From the NCBI GenBank assembly GCA_963777485.1, contig CAVZQP010000001.1, forward strand, positions 1,240,001 through 1,304,000: 64,000 nucleotides of DNA, written 5' to 3'. The notes below the pieces were generated by a model. That model was not told the origin of the DNA, did no database searches, and was given only the letters and a program-made list of their open reading frames with translations. Each line of letters begins with the position of its first letter. Position 1 is the stretch's first letter. This DNA is from Bog-473 sp963777485 (GTDB lineage Bacteria; Actinomycetota; Acidimicrobiia; Acidimicrobiales; RAAP-2). Of the stretch, positions 46,851 through 55,099 are shown in pieces. Position numbers and translations under genes: made by a program.

Positions 46851-49580
46851 TCAGCTCTTGGCGGCCGCCCAACTCGGTCCCGTCGCCATCGACACGGTGA
46901 GCGGGACATTGAGGTCCGCCGCGCCGGTGAGGGCAGACTCGGTGCGGCGGATTACATCTTCCTGCTCGTCCTTTGCGACCTCCACGATCACCTCATCGTG
47001 GACCTGGAGCACGAGGCGGCTCTCGAGCTTCGCCTCCTCGAGGTCTTGATCGAGGCGCACGAGAGCGAGCTTGAAGATGTCCGCCGCCAGGCCCTGGATG
47101 CCGGCGTTCATGGCCTGGCGCTCGGCCGCCTGGCGCACCCGGTAGTTCGCCGCCTGCAGATCGGGCAGCGGCCGGATGCGGCCGAACATCGTGCGCGTGT
47201 AGCCGCGGATCTTCGCCTCGGTCACGGTGTCGTCCATGTACTGCCGCACGAGCGGGAAGGCACCGAAGTAGCTCTCCATGATGGCGGCCGCCTCCTCGAC
47301 GGCGACACCCAGGCGCTGGCTCAGTCCGTAGGCCTCCATGCCGTAGGCGAGGCCGTAGGAGACCATCTTGCAGAACTCGCGCTGTGTGTGCGTGACCTCC
47401 TCGGCGGGGATGCCGTAGACCGCCGCCGCGACGGTGCGGTGCACGTCGGCGCCGCTCGTCATGGCGTCGATCAGGCCGGGGTCCTGCGACAGGTGCGCGA
47501 TGCAGCGCAGCTCGACCTGGTCGTAGTCCGCCACGAGGAACGTGCAGCCCTCGCCGGGGACGAACGCCTTGCGGAACTGCTTGCCGAGCTCGCTGCGCAC
47601 CGGGATGTTGTGCAGGTTGGGGCGGTCCGAGGAGATGCGCCCGGTGCGGGCGACCGTCTGGCCGAACGAGGCGTGGATGCGGCCGTCGTCTTGCACCTCG
47701 GCGAGGAGGCTCTCGCCGTAGGTCGAGCGCAGCTTCTCCACCTCTCGGTAGTTGAGCAGCGTCTCGATGATCGGGTGCTCGTCGCGCATCTTCTCGAGCG
47801 TCTGCGCGTCGGTCGAGTAGCCCGTCTTCGTCTTCTTGCCCGGCGTCAGGCCGAGCTCGTCGAAGAGCACCGTGCGCAGCTGCGGGGTGGAGTTCACGTT
47901 GAACTCGTGGCCGGCGATCTTCTGCACCTCGTCCTGGAGCGTGGCGGCGGACGCCTTCAGCTCGTCGGCGATCGTCTGGAGCTCGTTGCGGTCGACGGCG
48001 ATGCCGGCAACCTCCATCTTGGCGAGGACCCGGACAAGGGGGCGCTCGATGTCATCGTGCAGCATCACCATGTCGTCGGCCTTCAGGCGCGTGCGGAAGC
48101 TGTGTGCCATGGCCAGCACGTCGGCCGCCTCGCCGGCCGCGTCCTTGGCGACGTCGGCTGCGGTCTCGCCGGGCTCGAGGATGTCGAGGGACAGCTGGCC
48201 CGTCTGTTCGCGCAGCTGCTGGAGTTGGTACTCGCCGGTGGACGCGTCGAGCAGGTAGGCGGCCACGCCGGTGTCCATCTCGAGGCCGGTCAGGTCGATG
48301 CCGAGGGGCAGCAGCGACCGCATCAGCTCCTTCACGTCGTGGCCGAGCACGGTCTGTGCGAGGAGCGCGTTGAGCTTCGTCTTGACGGCGTCGTTCGTGA
48401 GCTGGTCGCCCGGGAGCAGGACGCCGAGGCCGGCCTCGTCGCCCTCGGTCGCGAGGAGGAGCAGCGCGACCAGGTCGCTCCGTCCGGGCAGGCCGTTCCA
48501 GCGGCCGGCGACGGCCAGCTTGCCGGTGCCCAGCTCGCCGAGCTGCTTGGCCGCCACAGCGGCGGTGGTGGGGAGCGCGACGTCGCGCATCTCGAGGGCG
48601 GCGGGTGCGGGCTCCTCGTCACCGGCGGTCGCCGCGTCGACGCGGCTGCGGGGTGCTGCGCCGGCCAGGGGCTCGCCGAGGGCGCCCGCGTCCAGCAGTT
48701 CGACGAGCCGCTGCCAGACCGTCTTCATTTCGTATTCCTCGAACGTGGCCTCCGCCCGCGCCGGGTCCCAGCCGCCGAGCTCGAGCTGGCCGACGTCCAC
48801 GTCCATCGGCACGTCGCGCACGAGCGGGATCAGGCGGGCATTGCTCCGGGCGAGGTGCTCGTTCTCCTCGAGGTTCTGCCGCAGCTTGGGCGTCTGCTCG
48901 GCCACGTGGCTGAAGACGCCGTCGAGGTCCCCGTACTTGTTGATCAGCTTGGCGGCGGTCTTCTCCCCCACCCCCGGTATGCCGGGCAGGTTGTCCGAGG
49001 GGTCCCCGCGCAACGCGGCGAGCAGCACGTACTTCTCGGGCGAGACCCCCGTGCGCTCAACGATGCCGGCCTCGTCGTAGAGGGTGTAGTCGCTGACGCC
49101 GCGCTTGTTGTAGAGCACGCGGATGTGCGGGTCCTGCACGAGCTGGAAGCTGTCGCGGTCCCCGGTGACGATCACGACCCTGCAGTCCCGTTCCGCCGCC
49201 TGCGTCGCCAGGGTGGCAATGACGTCGTCCGCCTCGAACCCGGGCGCCTCGATCACCGGGATGGCCAGCGCTTCCATGACCTCGCGGATGATGTCGAACT
49301 GGGGCGGTAGGAGCCACGGGGTGGCGGCGCGGCCGGCCTTGTAGTCCTCGAGCATCTCGTCGCGGAACGTGTCACCCGGCGCGTCGAAGGCGACGGCGAC
49401 GGCGGAGGGCCGTTGCTCCCGGATGAGGTACTGGAGCATGGACGTGAACCCGTGCACCGCGTTGGTGACGACACCGGCCTTGGTGGCGAGCGTGTCGGGG
49501 AGTGCGTAGTAGGCCCGGAAGGCCAGGGACATGCCGTCGAGGAGCAGCAGGGGACCCTTGCGCTCCTGCCCTTCTGCCAT
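46851..49580 (-). CDS. polA: DNA polymerase I
   Basis: This encodes 909 residues. The 5' nuclease domain (1-290) contains LLLDGMSLAFRAYYALPD and GFEADDVIATLATQA plus a helix-hairpin-helix (GIPGVGEKTAAKLI). The middle domain (310-500) lacks the DxE proofreading motif, as in other actinobacterial PolA, so 3'-5' exonuclease activity is unlikely. The polymerase domain has motif A (VADYDQVELRCIAHLS), motif B (REFCKMVSYGLAYG) and motif C (VLQVHDEVIVE). It fills gaps in repair and Okazaki fragments. The ANTAR regulator gene lies just upstream, a common actinobacterial pairing. Confidence 0.96.
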   Translation of the reverse strand: MAEGQERKGPLLLLDGMSLAFRAYYALPDTLATKAGVVTNAVHGFTSMLQYLIREQRPSAVAVAFDAPGDTFRDEMLEDYKAGRAATPWLLPPQFDIIREVMEALAIPVIEAPGFEADDVIATLATQAAERDCRVVIVTGDRDSFQLVQDPHIRVLYNKRGVSDYTLYDEAGIVERTGVSPEKYVLLAALRGDPSDNLPGIPGVGEKTAAKLINKYGDLDGVFSHVAEQTPKLRQNLEENEHLARSNARLIPLVRDVPMDVDVGQLELGGWDPARAEATFEEYEMKTVWQRLVELLDAGALGEPLAGAAPRSRVDAATAGDEEPAPAALEMRDVALPTTAAVAAKQLGELGTGKLAVAGRWNGLPGRSDLVALLLLATEGDEAGLGVLLPGDQLTNDAVKTKLNALLAQTVLGHDVKELMRSLLPLGIDLTGLEMDTGVAAYLLDASTGEYQLQQLREQTGQLSLDILEPGETAADVAKDAAGEAADVLAMAHSFRTRLKADDMVMLHDDIERPLVRVLAKMEVAGIAVDRNELQTIADELKASAATLQDEVQKIAGHEFNVNSTPQLRTVLFDELGLTPGKKTKTGYSTDAQTLEKMRDEHPIIETLLNYREVEKLRSTYGESLLAEVQDDGRIHASFGQTVARTGRISSDRPNLHNIPVRSELGKQFRKAFVPGEGCTFLVADYDQVELRCIAHLSQDPGLIDAMTSGADVHRTVAAAVYGIPAEEVTHTQREFCKMVSYGLAYGMEAYGLSQRLGVAVEEAAAIMESYFGAFPLVRQYMDDTVTEAKIRGYTRTMFGRIRPLPDLQAANYRVRQAAERQAMNAGIQGLAADIFKLALVRLDQDLEEAKLESRLVLQVHDEVIVEVAKDEQEDVIRRTESALTGAADLNVPLTVSMATGPSWAAAKS

Positions 49581-49590
49581 CCTCCCGAGA

Positions 49591-50208
49591 CTACGGGGTG
49601 AGTGTGCCGTCGACGACTTGCTGGGCGACGTCGCGCATGCGGGCCCGGTTCTGCATGGCCGTGCGCTGGATGAAGCCGAAGGCCTCGGTCTCGGGGAGGT
49701 CGTGGCGCTCCATCAGGATGGCCTTGGCCTCGTCGACGAGCCGGCGCGTGGCGATCTTGTCCTCGGCGCCGTCGCCGGGGTGCTCGGCGTCGATGGCCCA
49801 GTCCTGGCGGGCCTTCGACAGGACCTCGGCCACCGCCGGCAGCAGCTCGCGCGGCTGGAACGGCTTCACGAGGTAGGCCGAGACGCCGGAGTCGCGCGCC
49901 TCTTCGATCAGGTCGCGCTGACTGAACGCCGTGAGGAGCAGCACGGCGACCTGGTGCCGCGAGGTGATCTCCCGCGCCGCCCGCAGGCCGTCCATGCCGG
50001 GCATCTTGATGTCGAGGATGGCCAGGTCGGGCTGGTGCTGCTCGACGAGCGTCACCGCCTCGTCGCCCCGTCCCGTCTCGCCCACCACCTCGTAGCCGGC
50101 GGTCACCAGGATCTCCTTCAGGTCGAGGCGCACGATGGCCTCGTCCTCCGCGATGACGACCCGCGCCGGGGCTCCGTCGTCCCCCATGCCCGCCTTGTCC
50201 GCGCTCAT
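49591..50208 (-). CDS. ANTAR-domain response regulator
   Basis: This encodes 205 residues from the ATG at 50208 that overlaps the preceding gene (ATGA). The receiver domain (15-130) has the acidic pair in IAEDEAIVRLD, the phospho-acceptor Asp in LAILDIKMPGMDG, Thr in LLLTAFS and Lys in AYLVKPFQP. The C-terminal ANTAR domain (about 140-200, TRRLVDEAKAILMERHDLPETEAFGFIQRTAM) binds paired RNA hairpins and acts as an antiterminator when the receiver is phosphorylated. No histidine kinase gene is nearby. Homologues next to polA are conserved in actinobacteria (PdtaR-like). Confidence 0.9.
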   Translation of the reverse strand: MSADKAGMGDDGAPARVVIAEDEAIVRLDLKEILVTAGYEVVGETGRGDEAVTLVEQHQPDLAILDIKMPGMDGLRAAREITSRHQVAVLLLTAFSQRDLIEEARDSGVSAYLVKPFQPRELLPAVAEVLSKARQDWAIDAEHPGDGAEDKIATRRLVDEAKAILMERHDLPETEAFGFIQRTAMQNRARMRDVAQQVVDGTLTP

Positions 50209-50498
50209 TGCTTGCCCGAGGTGACTGCGGCCAACAGCTCGTCCTGGCGGTACTCGAGGTCGACGACGGTCTTGTGCAACGCGTCCCGTGCGCGCACCAT
50301 GGCGTCGGCGTGCCGAGTCGCCTCGTCGTGCTCGCGTGCGGCGAGGGGCGTCTCGGACACGAGCGCCCGCACCCGGGCTTCGTCGGCGGAATCCTGGACC
50401 ACGGCCAACTGCTCGTCGAGCACGGCCAATTCCTCCCGCGCCTTCACCAGTCGGGCGTGGGTGTCTCGGATCCTCCGTTCGAGCAGGACGCGATGCAT
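50205..50498 (-). CDS. Small coiled-coil protein coupled to the ANTAR regulator
   Basis: This encodes 97 residues, highly charged and predicted mostly helical: RRIRDTHARLVKAREELAVLDEQLAVV, then an RALVSETPLAAREHDEATRHAD segment and a C-terminal helix. Heptad-like Leu/Val spacing suggests a coiled-coil dimer. Its stop overlaps the ANTAR regulator start by four bases, so they are made together. I recognise similar small proteins at this place in related genomes but know no function. A partner or modulator of the regulator is a guess. Confidence 0.65.
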   Translation of the reverse strand: MHRVLLERRIRDTHARLVKAREELAVLDEQLAVVQDSADEARVRALVSETPLAAREHDEATRHADAMVRARDALHKTVVDLEYRQDELLAAVTSGKQ

Positions 50499-50504
50499 GG
50501 AGCG

Positions 50505-51662
50505 TCAAGTGTACGTGGCCGGGAACCAGCGACGCCGCGCTTCGAGGCGATCGAGAACCCCAGCGTCCGGGGCCTTTCCGACGCCCGGCTCGCCGGGCAC
50601 CCGCACCCAGCCGTCCACGACCGGGGGGTAGCCGCAAGGGTCGACCGACAGGTAACCGGCGGGGTCGCCGAGGTCACTCACCAAGCCCGTTGCGTCCTGG
50701 CTCAGGCGGGCCGCCAACGCGAGGTTGGACGCGCGCGCCAGCCCGGTTTCGAAGAAGCCGCCGACGAAGGCGGGCACACCGGCGTCCGCGCACGCCGCGT
50801 GCGCGCTCCGGGTGGCGCGGACGCCGCCGAGACGGCCCGGTTTCAGGCAGGCCATGGCGCACGCCTCGTTGCGCAGCGCGTCCATGACGCGGCGCGGGGT
50901 GGTCAGCGACTCGTCGAGACAGACCGGCACTCCCAGCTTGTGCGCGAACTGCGCGAGCGCGACCAGGTCGGCCGGGGGCAGAGGCTGCTCCACGCAGAGG
51001 ACGCCGTAGTCGGCCAAGCTTGACAGGGTCGCAACGTCGTCGTCGGTGTCACGGAACGACCCGTTCGCGTCGACCTGGATCACGAGCTCGGGATGGGCCG
51101 AGCGGATGTGGCGGACGGGCTCTCGCTCCCAGCCGGGTTCGATCTTCATGCGCAGGCGGGTGGCGCCGGTGCCGACGGCGTCGGTGACTTCGTTGAGCAA
51201 GGCGTCCAGGTCCCGTCCCGCCGGGATCCCCACGACCGCCCCGACCGGCAGGATCTCGAAGCCGGTTTCGGTGCCGAGGGATGCCGCCAGGGAGTGTCCC
51301 TCTTCCCGCAATTCGGCGTCGGCGACGGCCATCTCGAACGCGGCGGCGAGCATGCGGTCGGCGGGCGAGGTGCCGAAGAGCTGCGGTACCTCGGCGGCTC
51401 GGGGCAGGTGCCCGTCTCTGGCGGCGCTGGCGGCGCACACCCGCGGGACGGCGCGCTCGACGGCCAGCGCCTCGACCTCGTCGAGCGCCGGGTCCACCGC
51501 GGTGGCGTCGCCGAGGGCGGCGCACTCGCCCCAGCCCTCCGACTCTTCGGCGACGACGCGCACGTAGAGCACCGGCCGCGCACGGTGCACGCCCGCGGCG
51601 GTACCGATCTGCTTCGAAAAGGCCAGCTCAACCCGGACGAGCTCGACGCCGGTGAGCCTCAC
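50505..51662 (-). CDS. menC: Enolase-superfamily protein, o-succinylbenzoate synthase / N-acylamino acid racemase-like
   Basis: This encodes 385 residues from a GTG start. The N-terminal capping domain contains LAFSKQIGTAAGVHRARPVLYVRV. The barrel shows ATRLRMKIEPGWE (catalytic Lys), VIQVDANGSF (metal Asp), VLCVEQPL (metal Glu), PVCLDESLTT (metal Asp/Glu) and CLKPGRLGG (second catalytic Lys). These are the positions of MenC and the related racemases. MenC dehydrates SHCHC to o-succinylbenzoate in menaquinone synthesis, and racemase side activity is common. No other men genes are next to it, so the exact role is open. It starts 58 bases before the tRNA-Leu gene on the other strand. Confidence 0.8.
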   Translation of the reverse strand: MRLTGVELVRVELAFSKQIGTAAGVHRARPVLYVRVVAEESEGWGECAALGDATAVDPALDEVEALAVERAVPRVCAASAARDGHLPRAAEVPQLFGTSPADRMLAAAFEMAVADAELREEGHSLAASLGTETGFEILPVGAVVGIPAGRDLDALLNEVTDAVGTGATRLRMKIEPGWEREPVRHIRSAHPELVIQVDANGSFRDTDDDVATLSSLADYGVLCVEQPLPPADLVALAQFAHKLGVPVCLDESLTTPRRVMDALRNEACAMACLKPGRLGGVRATRSAHAACADAGVPAFVGGFFETGLARASNLALAARLSQDATGLVSDLGDPAGYLSVDPCGYPPVVDGWVRVPGEPGVGKAPDAGVLDRLEARRRWFPATYT

Positions 51663-51719
51663 GCCCGGGACGCTCCCACGCTCTCACCGTAGAACGCAGC
51701 TTGTACGATCTGGCGTTCG

Positions 51720-51802
51720 GCCCGGATGGCGGAATGGTAGACGCGACGGACTCAAAATCCGTTGTCCGAAAGGGCGTGTGGGTTCGAATCCCACTCCGGG
51801 CA
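51720..51802 (+). tRNA. tRNA-Leu (anticodon CAA), integration target
   Basis: Acceptor stem GCCCGGA pairs with TCCGGGC, followed by discriminator A. The anticodon stem ACGGA/TCCGT encloses loop CTCAAAA, giving anticodon CAA (codon UUG). The long variable arm GTTGTCCGAAAGGGCGTGT makes it class II. The T arm and acceptor 3' half (51782 onward) are the left copy of the element's att repeat, so the gene is intact after integration. No CCA is encoded. Confidence 0.95.
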
Positions 51803-51804
51803 CG
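51782..51804 (+). repeat. attL: left copy of the 23-bp integration repeat
   Basis: The 23 bases from the T-loop (GTTCGAATCCC...) through the acceptor stem to CACG recur exactly at 62518-62540. They lie in the tRNA-Leu 3' end, the classic attachment site for tyrosine integrases, and the integrase gene is 430 bases away. Outside the 23 bases the two flanks differ. Confidence 0.9.
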
Positions 51805-51887
51805 GTGGGTTCGACGTGTTGCTCCTGCTCATGGCGACGTGCGGTGAACGCGACGACACGCGATTCGGGCCAATGGTCACAAGTTGG

Positions 51888-52238
51888 TCACAGGTCGTCC
51901 ACGGCTTCGACTGCGCCCACCGAGTACGCCGTCACGCTGAAGGTTTCCGCGCTCCCGAAGTAGCCATCGTCGCTCTCGTCGTCACCGTCAAGAACGACGG
52001 CCACGACAGGGCGCTCCAGCTCCACGACCGCCTCTCCGAAGCCAGCGTTCACGATCCGTTCAGCGAGACCAGCGGACACCAGGGAGCCAGCGGGATAGGT
52101 GCGGGTAGCGGGGGCTTCCTCGTGGGTGATCCGATCGTTCACCCCCACCAGCTCTGCGACGGTCCAACGGCCCATTGGGAGGCCACACTCGGACAGAAGG
52201 ACGTGGGTCAGCAACGTGAGGTCCCCATCGGCGCTCAC
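51888..52238 (-). CDS. Unknown protein coupled to the integrase
   Basis: This encodes 116 residues, acidic, from a GTG that overlaps the integrase stop (GTGA). It contains LLTHVLLSECGLPMGRWTVAELV at the start and a Val/Glu-rich beta segment (AVVELERPVVAVVLDGDDE). I do not recognise a family. Being last in the repressor-integrase operon and nearest attL, it could be an integration accessory or a cargo protein. Confidence 0.6.
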   Translation of the reverse strand: MSADGDLTLLTHVLLSECGLPMGRWTVAELVGVNDRITHEEAPATRTYPAGSLVSAGLAERIVNAGFGEAVVELERPVVAVVLDGDDESDDGYFGSAETFSVTAYSVGAVEAVDDL

Positions 52239-53425
52239 GACGCACCCCCGTCCACCATCGCCGCGACGGCGGAGGCGGCCTGCGACCCGGCGTCATCGAA
52301 CAGGTGCCCGTAGCGGTCGAGTGTGAAGGCAGCCGACGCGTGGCCAAGCTGTTTGGCGATCAGCAAGGGCGACTCCCCGACTTCGATCAAGTGGGCGACT
52401 CGCGTGTGGCGGAGGTCGTGGAACCGGATTACCGGCAACCCGGACCTAGCGACCCGGCGGGCGAACACTTTGGCGACCGACTCGGGGTCGAGCGGCCGTC
52501 CATCTGCCTCGGTGAAAACGAGGTCTCGCTCGTTCTGCCACCCCGACCCCATCGCGAGCCGTTGCTCCTTCTGGCGCTTGCTCTGTGTCCGCAGGACCGA
52601 AACGGTCGCCGGGTCGAGGTCGGTGGTGCGCACTCCGTTCTTCGTTTTCGGTGTCTCGCTGAAGAGCAGGCCGCCCTCAGGCGCGCCCCGAACGACGTTG
52701 AGCTGGTGGCGCACCTTGATCCGAGCGGCGTCGAGGTCCACGTCCGACCGACGCAGCCCGCACACTTCTCCCCGACGCATCCCGGTCATGGCCGCGAGCC
52801 TGAACAGTGGCCCGAGTGGCTCGTCGGCCGTCATCGCCAGGAAGGCGCGCAGCTCGTCCGGCCGCCACCACTTCATTTCGGGCGGCTCCGTGGACTTGGA
52901 CGACGGCGGCGACGCGACCTCCGCCACGTTGCGAGCAAGCGTGCCCTTCCTCACCGCGTCCGAGAGCGCCTTTTGCAGCACCGTGTGGACGTAGCGGACG
53001 CTGCGCGGACTGAGGCCGCCCCCGGACTGGCGCTTTCCCGAAACCAGGAGGCGGCCGTACAGCTCGTCAAGGTCATGCACGCTCAGCGCGTCGAGCCGCT
53101 TGCCACCGAGGTCGGTCAGCACATAGTCAAGGCACCGCCGGTAGCTATCGACCGTCGAAGGACGGCGGCCCTGCGCGGGGAGACCCGCGAGCCACTTGGC
53201 CGCGTACTCCGAGAGTGGCATCTTCGTCGGTGCGACGTAGCTGGCCGTCCGTCTTTGGCCCCTGATCTTGTCGAGCGCCTCCTGCGCCTCTTTCTTCGTG
53301 GCGAACCCGCGACGCTTCACCTGGCGACGGTTGCCCTTCGGACCGATCCCGCCGTCCACGACGAACCACCACGTCCCGGTCGCTTCGTCCTTGCGCGGTG
53401 CCGCGCTCCCTGCTCGCTTCGTCAT
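52235..53425 (-). CDS. int: Tyrosine-family site-specific integrase
   Basis: This encodes 396 residues. An N-terminal AP2-like arm-binding part (GFATKKEAQEALDKIRGQ) and a SAM-like core-binding domain (about 75-165) precede the catalytic domain. Catalytic residues: Arg in AMTGMRRGEVCGLR, Lys in TPKTKNGVRT, HxxR in FHDLRHTRVAHL, His in LGHASAAFTLDRYGH, where Tyr is the nucleophile. It cuts and rejoins the att sites. The ATG overlaps the repressor stop (ATGA), so lysogeny control and integration are linked. It lies at the tRNA end of the element as expected. Confidence 0.95.
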   Translation of the reverse strand: MTKRAGSAAPRKDEATGTWWFVVDGGIGPKGNRRQVKRRGFATKKEAQEALDKIRGQRRTASYVAPTKMPLSEYAAKWLAGLPAQGRRPSTVDSYRRCLDYVLTDLGGKRLDALSVHDLDELYGRLLVSGKRQSGGGLSPRSVRYVHTVLQKALSDAVRKGTLARNVAEVASPPSSKSTEPPEMKWWRPDELRAFLAMTADEPLGPLFRLAAMTGMRRGEVCGLRRSDVDLDAARIKVRHQLNVVRGAPEGGLLFSETPKTKNGVRTTDLDPATVSVLRTQSKRQKEQRLAMGSGWQNERDLVFTEADGRPLDPESVAKVFARRVARSGLPVIRFHDLRHTRVAHLIEVGESPLLIAKQLGHASAAFTLDRYGHLFDDAGSQAASAVAAMVDGGAS

Positions 53426-53994
53426 TGCTTCCGTCCTTTCTTCGATTCCTCAATTGCGTCTGCCGCGTAATACGCCACCGGGTCCCGCTCCAGCCGTTCC
53501 GCGTCGGCTCTCGCTTGCGCGGCGGCCTCGTCGTAACCGGCCGCCATCTTCCGCATGCGAGCGGCCATGCCCTTCCCTGCCGAACGAATCGCCGTCTGCC
53601 ACGCGAGGCCGAACGCGTCCTCGGTGAACCGGGACAGGATCGAATCATCGACCATGCGAGCGAATAGGTCGGTGTGGCTCTCCGTCGAGAACTTCGGGGA
53701 GATCGCGACCTCGGTGCCCTGACCCTCTTGCGGAATCAAGAGCTGAAAGGCAGCGACCCCGAACACTTCGGCCAGGCCGAGCCACTCCGCGATGCCGACC
53801 TCTCGCCCTCGGCCGGTTCCTTCGACCTCGGCCACGGTCGTCCGGGTCCACTTGAACCCAAGCTCCGCCATCCGCTCCGCGACCTTCGCCTGCGTCCACT
53901 CGCCGCGCTCCTGCGCCTCCCTCGCCTCGCGGGCCTGGCGAATGTTCGTGCTCAGGGTCTCGGCCAGGGTCGGCGCTGTCTTTCGTCGTGCCAT
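53422..53994 (-). CDS. XRE-type repressor-like protein
   Basis: This encodes 190 residues. An N-terminal helix-turn-helix of the Cro/CI type covers about 12-75: ETLSTNIRQAREAREAQ, then WTQAKVAERMAELGFKWTRTTVAEVE and LAEVFGVAAFQLL. The C-terminal half is helical and charged with no protease-like Ser/Lys signature, so it is not an obvious LexA-type self-cleaving repressor. It faces the small HTH gene across a 61-base divergent promoter region, a layout like a phage immunity switch. Confidence 0.85.
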   Translation of the reverse strand: MARRKTAPTLAETLSTNIRQAREAREAQERGEWTQAKVAERMAELGFKWTRTTVAEVEGTGRGREVGIAEWLGLAEVFGVAAFQLLIPQEGQGTEVAISPKFSTESHTDLFARMVDDSILSRFTEDAFGLAWQTAIRSAGKGMAARMRKMAAGYDEAAAQARADAERLERDPVAYYAADAIEESKKGRKQ

Positions 53995-54055
53995 GCCGTA
54001 AAACGCTACACGGTTGGGTTGCTATTCACAAGCCGGACCGTCGTAAAATCACTAC
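53995..54055. promoter_or_regulatory. Divergent, probably leaderless promoters with paired operator-like repeats
   Basis: Rightward: TAAAAT (54044-54049) ends six bases before the ATG at 54056, with TTGCTA 19 bases upstream. Leftward (minus strand): TTGTGA then TAGCGT (54008-54003) with a 17-base spacer, eight bases before the ATG at 53994. Both fit leaderless transcripts. A near-repeat CGTAAAA(C/T)..CTAC occurs at 53997-54009 and 54042-54055, one copy over each -10 or start, as expected for a repressor's operators. Confidence 0.6.
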
Positions 54056-54322
54056 ATGGGACGCAGTAACTCGATACAGGAACGGGACGACCTGGCCCTG
54101 GCGATCCACGCTCGGCGGATCGTGGCCGAGGGTCAATTGCGGTCGATCCGGCTCGCCAGCCTGGCGACGCAGCTCGATATGGCCGACGCGGTCGGCTGCT
54201 CGCAATCGACGTACGCCGGGTGGGAGCTGCGCCGGTCGATGCCGAGCGGTCGCCGTGCTCGACGCCTCGGCCGGGTCCTGGAACGGCTCCAAGCGGGGCA
54301 GGCCGGTGATCCCGACTCCTGA
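54056..54322 (+). CDS. Small XRE-type HTH protein (Cro-like)
   Basis: This encodes 88 residues from an ATG with almost no leader. The segment LRSIRLASLATQLDMADAVGCSQSTYAGWE is a helix-turn-helix, and the C terminus is Arg-rich (GRRARRLGRVLERLQ). As first gene of the rightward operon opposite the repressor it takes the Cro or early-regulator position. It overlaps the next gene by 17 bases. Confidence 0.75.
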   Translation: MGRSNSIQERDDLALAIHARRIVAEGQLRSIRLASLATQLDMADAVGCSQSTYAGWELRRSMPSGRRARRLGRVLERLQAGQAGDPDS

Positions 54323-54548
54323 AGAGCAACCGACCCTCACCGTCGAAGAGGCGGGCCGCTGGTGCGGCCTCGGTCGCAGCGCGGCTTATGAGGCGGTCCA
54401 GCGCGGCGAGTTGCCTGTCCTTCACTTCGGCCGCTCTCTCCGCGTCCCGACGGCGGCTCTGCGACGCATGCTCGGCATCGACTCGGAACCGACACCCGAT
54501 GAACCGACCGCGCCTGTCGTACCGATCAGCCAGGGCGGCTGTAGGTGA
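54306..54548 (+). CDS. Excisionase-like HTH protein
   Basis: About 80 residues are encoded from a GTG. It reads PTLTVEEAGRWCGLGRSAAYEAVQRGELPVLHFGRSLRVPTAAL, the winged-helix pattern of the excisionase/MerR-like DNA-binding family. These proteins bend DNA at att sites (Xis) or regulate promoters. Since the element carries a tyrosine integrase and no other Xis candidate this close to it, excisionase is the favoured role. The C-terminal tail is Pro/Thr-rich. It overlaps the next gene (GTGA). Confidence 0.75.
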   Translation: MIPTPEEQPTLTVEEAGRWCGLGRSAAYEAVQRGELPVLHFGRSLRVPTAALRRMLGIDSEPTPDEPTAPVVPISQGGCR

Positions 54549-55099
54549 ATCTCCGCAAGGTCAAGGTGGACCCGTTCGCTACGTGCAAGATCGCGCGGGA
54601 TCACAACCTCACCGCGCCACAGTCGTGGGTCCTTCACCTTCTGGCAATCCAGGCGGCCTACCGCTCCGGCGAATGGGCGGGAACGCTCTCGGTGCTGGCC
54701 GACGACTCTCGCCTGTCGCCTCGGACCGTGGCGGCCGCTGTCCGTGTGCTGATCGAGAAGGGGCTAGTGGAAGAGCGCGCCGCCTTTCGACAGGGAAACG
54801 AGGTCGGCCGGGTCTTTGTCACAGTCCGGGACCGCATCGTTTTGGAGCGACGACCTGTCCCGGTCCCGGTCCAGGTCCCTGTCCCCGATTCCGATTCGAT
54901 TTCGCCGCGTTTTGAACCTGATTCTGACGAGAAAGTGCAAAACCGCGAAAACGACCAGGGCGAAGAGGGGGGTAGCCAGGTACTACGGCAGAGAGGGATG
55001 GAGGGAGGTTCAGAGGGATCTCTGTGCAAGCACTGCCTACAGCCGATGCAAGGCCATGAGTTCGCCTCCGACCACGAAGCCGAGGCGGTGGCCGAGTGA
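54545..55099 (+). CDS. Winged-helix protein with a C-terminal Cys motif
   Basis: This encodes 184 residues from a GTG. Residues about 20-90 form a winged helix (TAPQSWVLHLLAIQAAYRSG, then LADDSRLSPRTVAAAVRVLIEKGLVEE), as in replication-initiator or DnaD-like phage proteins. A Pro/Val linker and an acidic stretch follow, then CKHCLQPMQGHEF near the end, half of a possible zinc site. A role in element replication or regulation is inferred. It overlaps the next gene by four bases. Confidence 0.6.
   Translation: MNLRKVKVDPFATCKIARDHNLTAPQSWVLHLLAIQAAYRSGEWAGTLSVLADDSRLSPRTVAAAVRVLIEKGLVEERAAFRQGNEVGRVFVTVRDRIVLERRPVPVPVQVPVPDSDSISPRFEPDSDEKVQNRENDQGEEGGSQVLRQRGMEGGSEGSLCKHCLQPMQGHEFASDHEAEAVAE

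Noticed and set aside
46851..49310. Plus-strand open frame of over 900 codons opposite polA
   Set aside because: It mirrors the polA coding sequence and is His/Arg/Leu-rich without any family signal.
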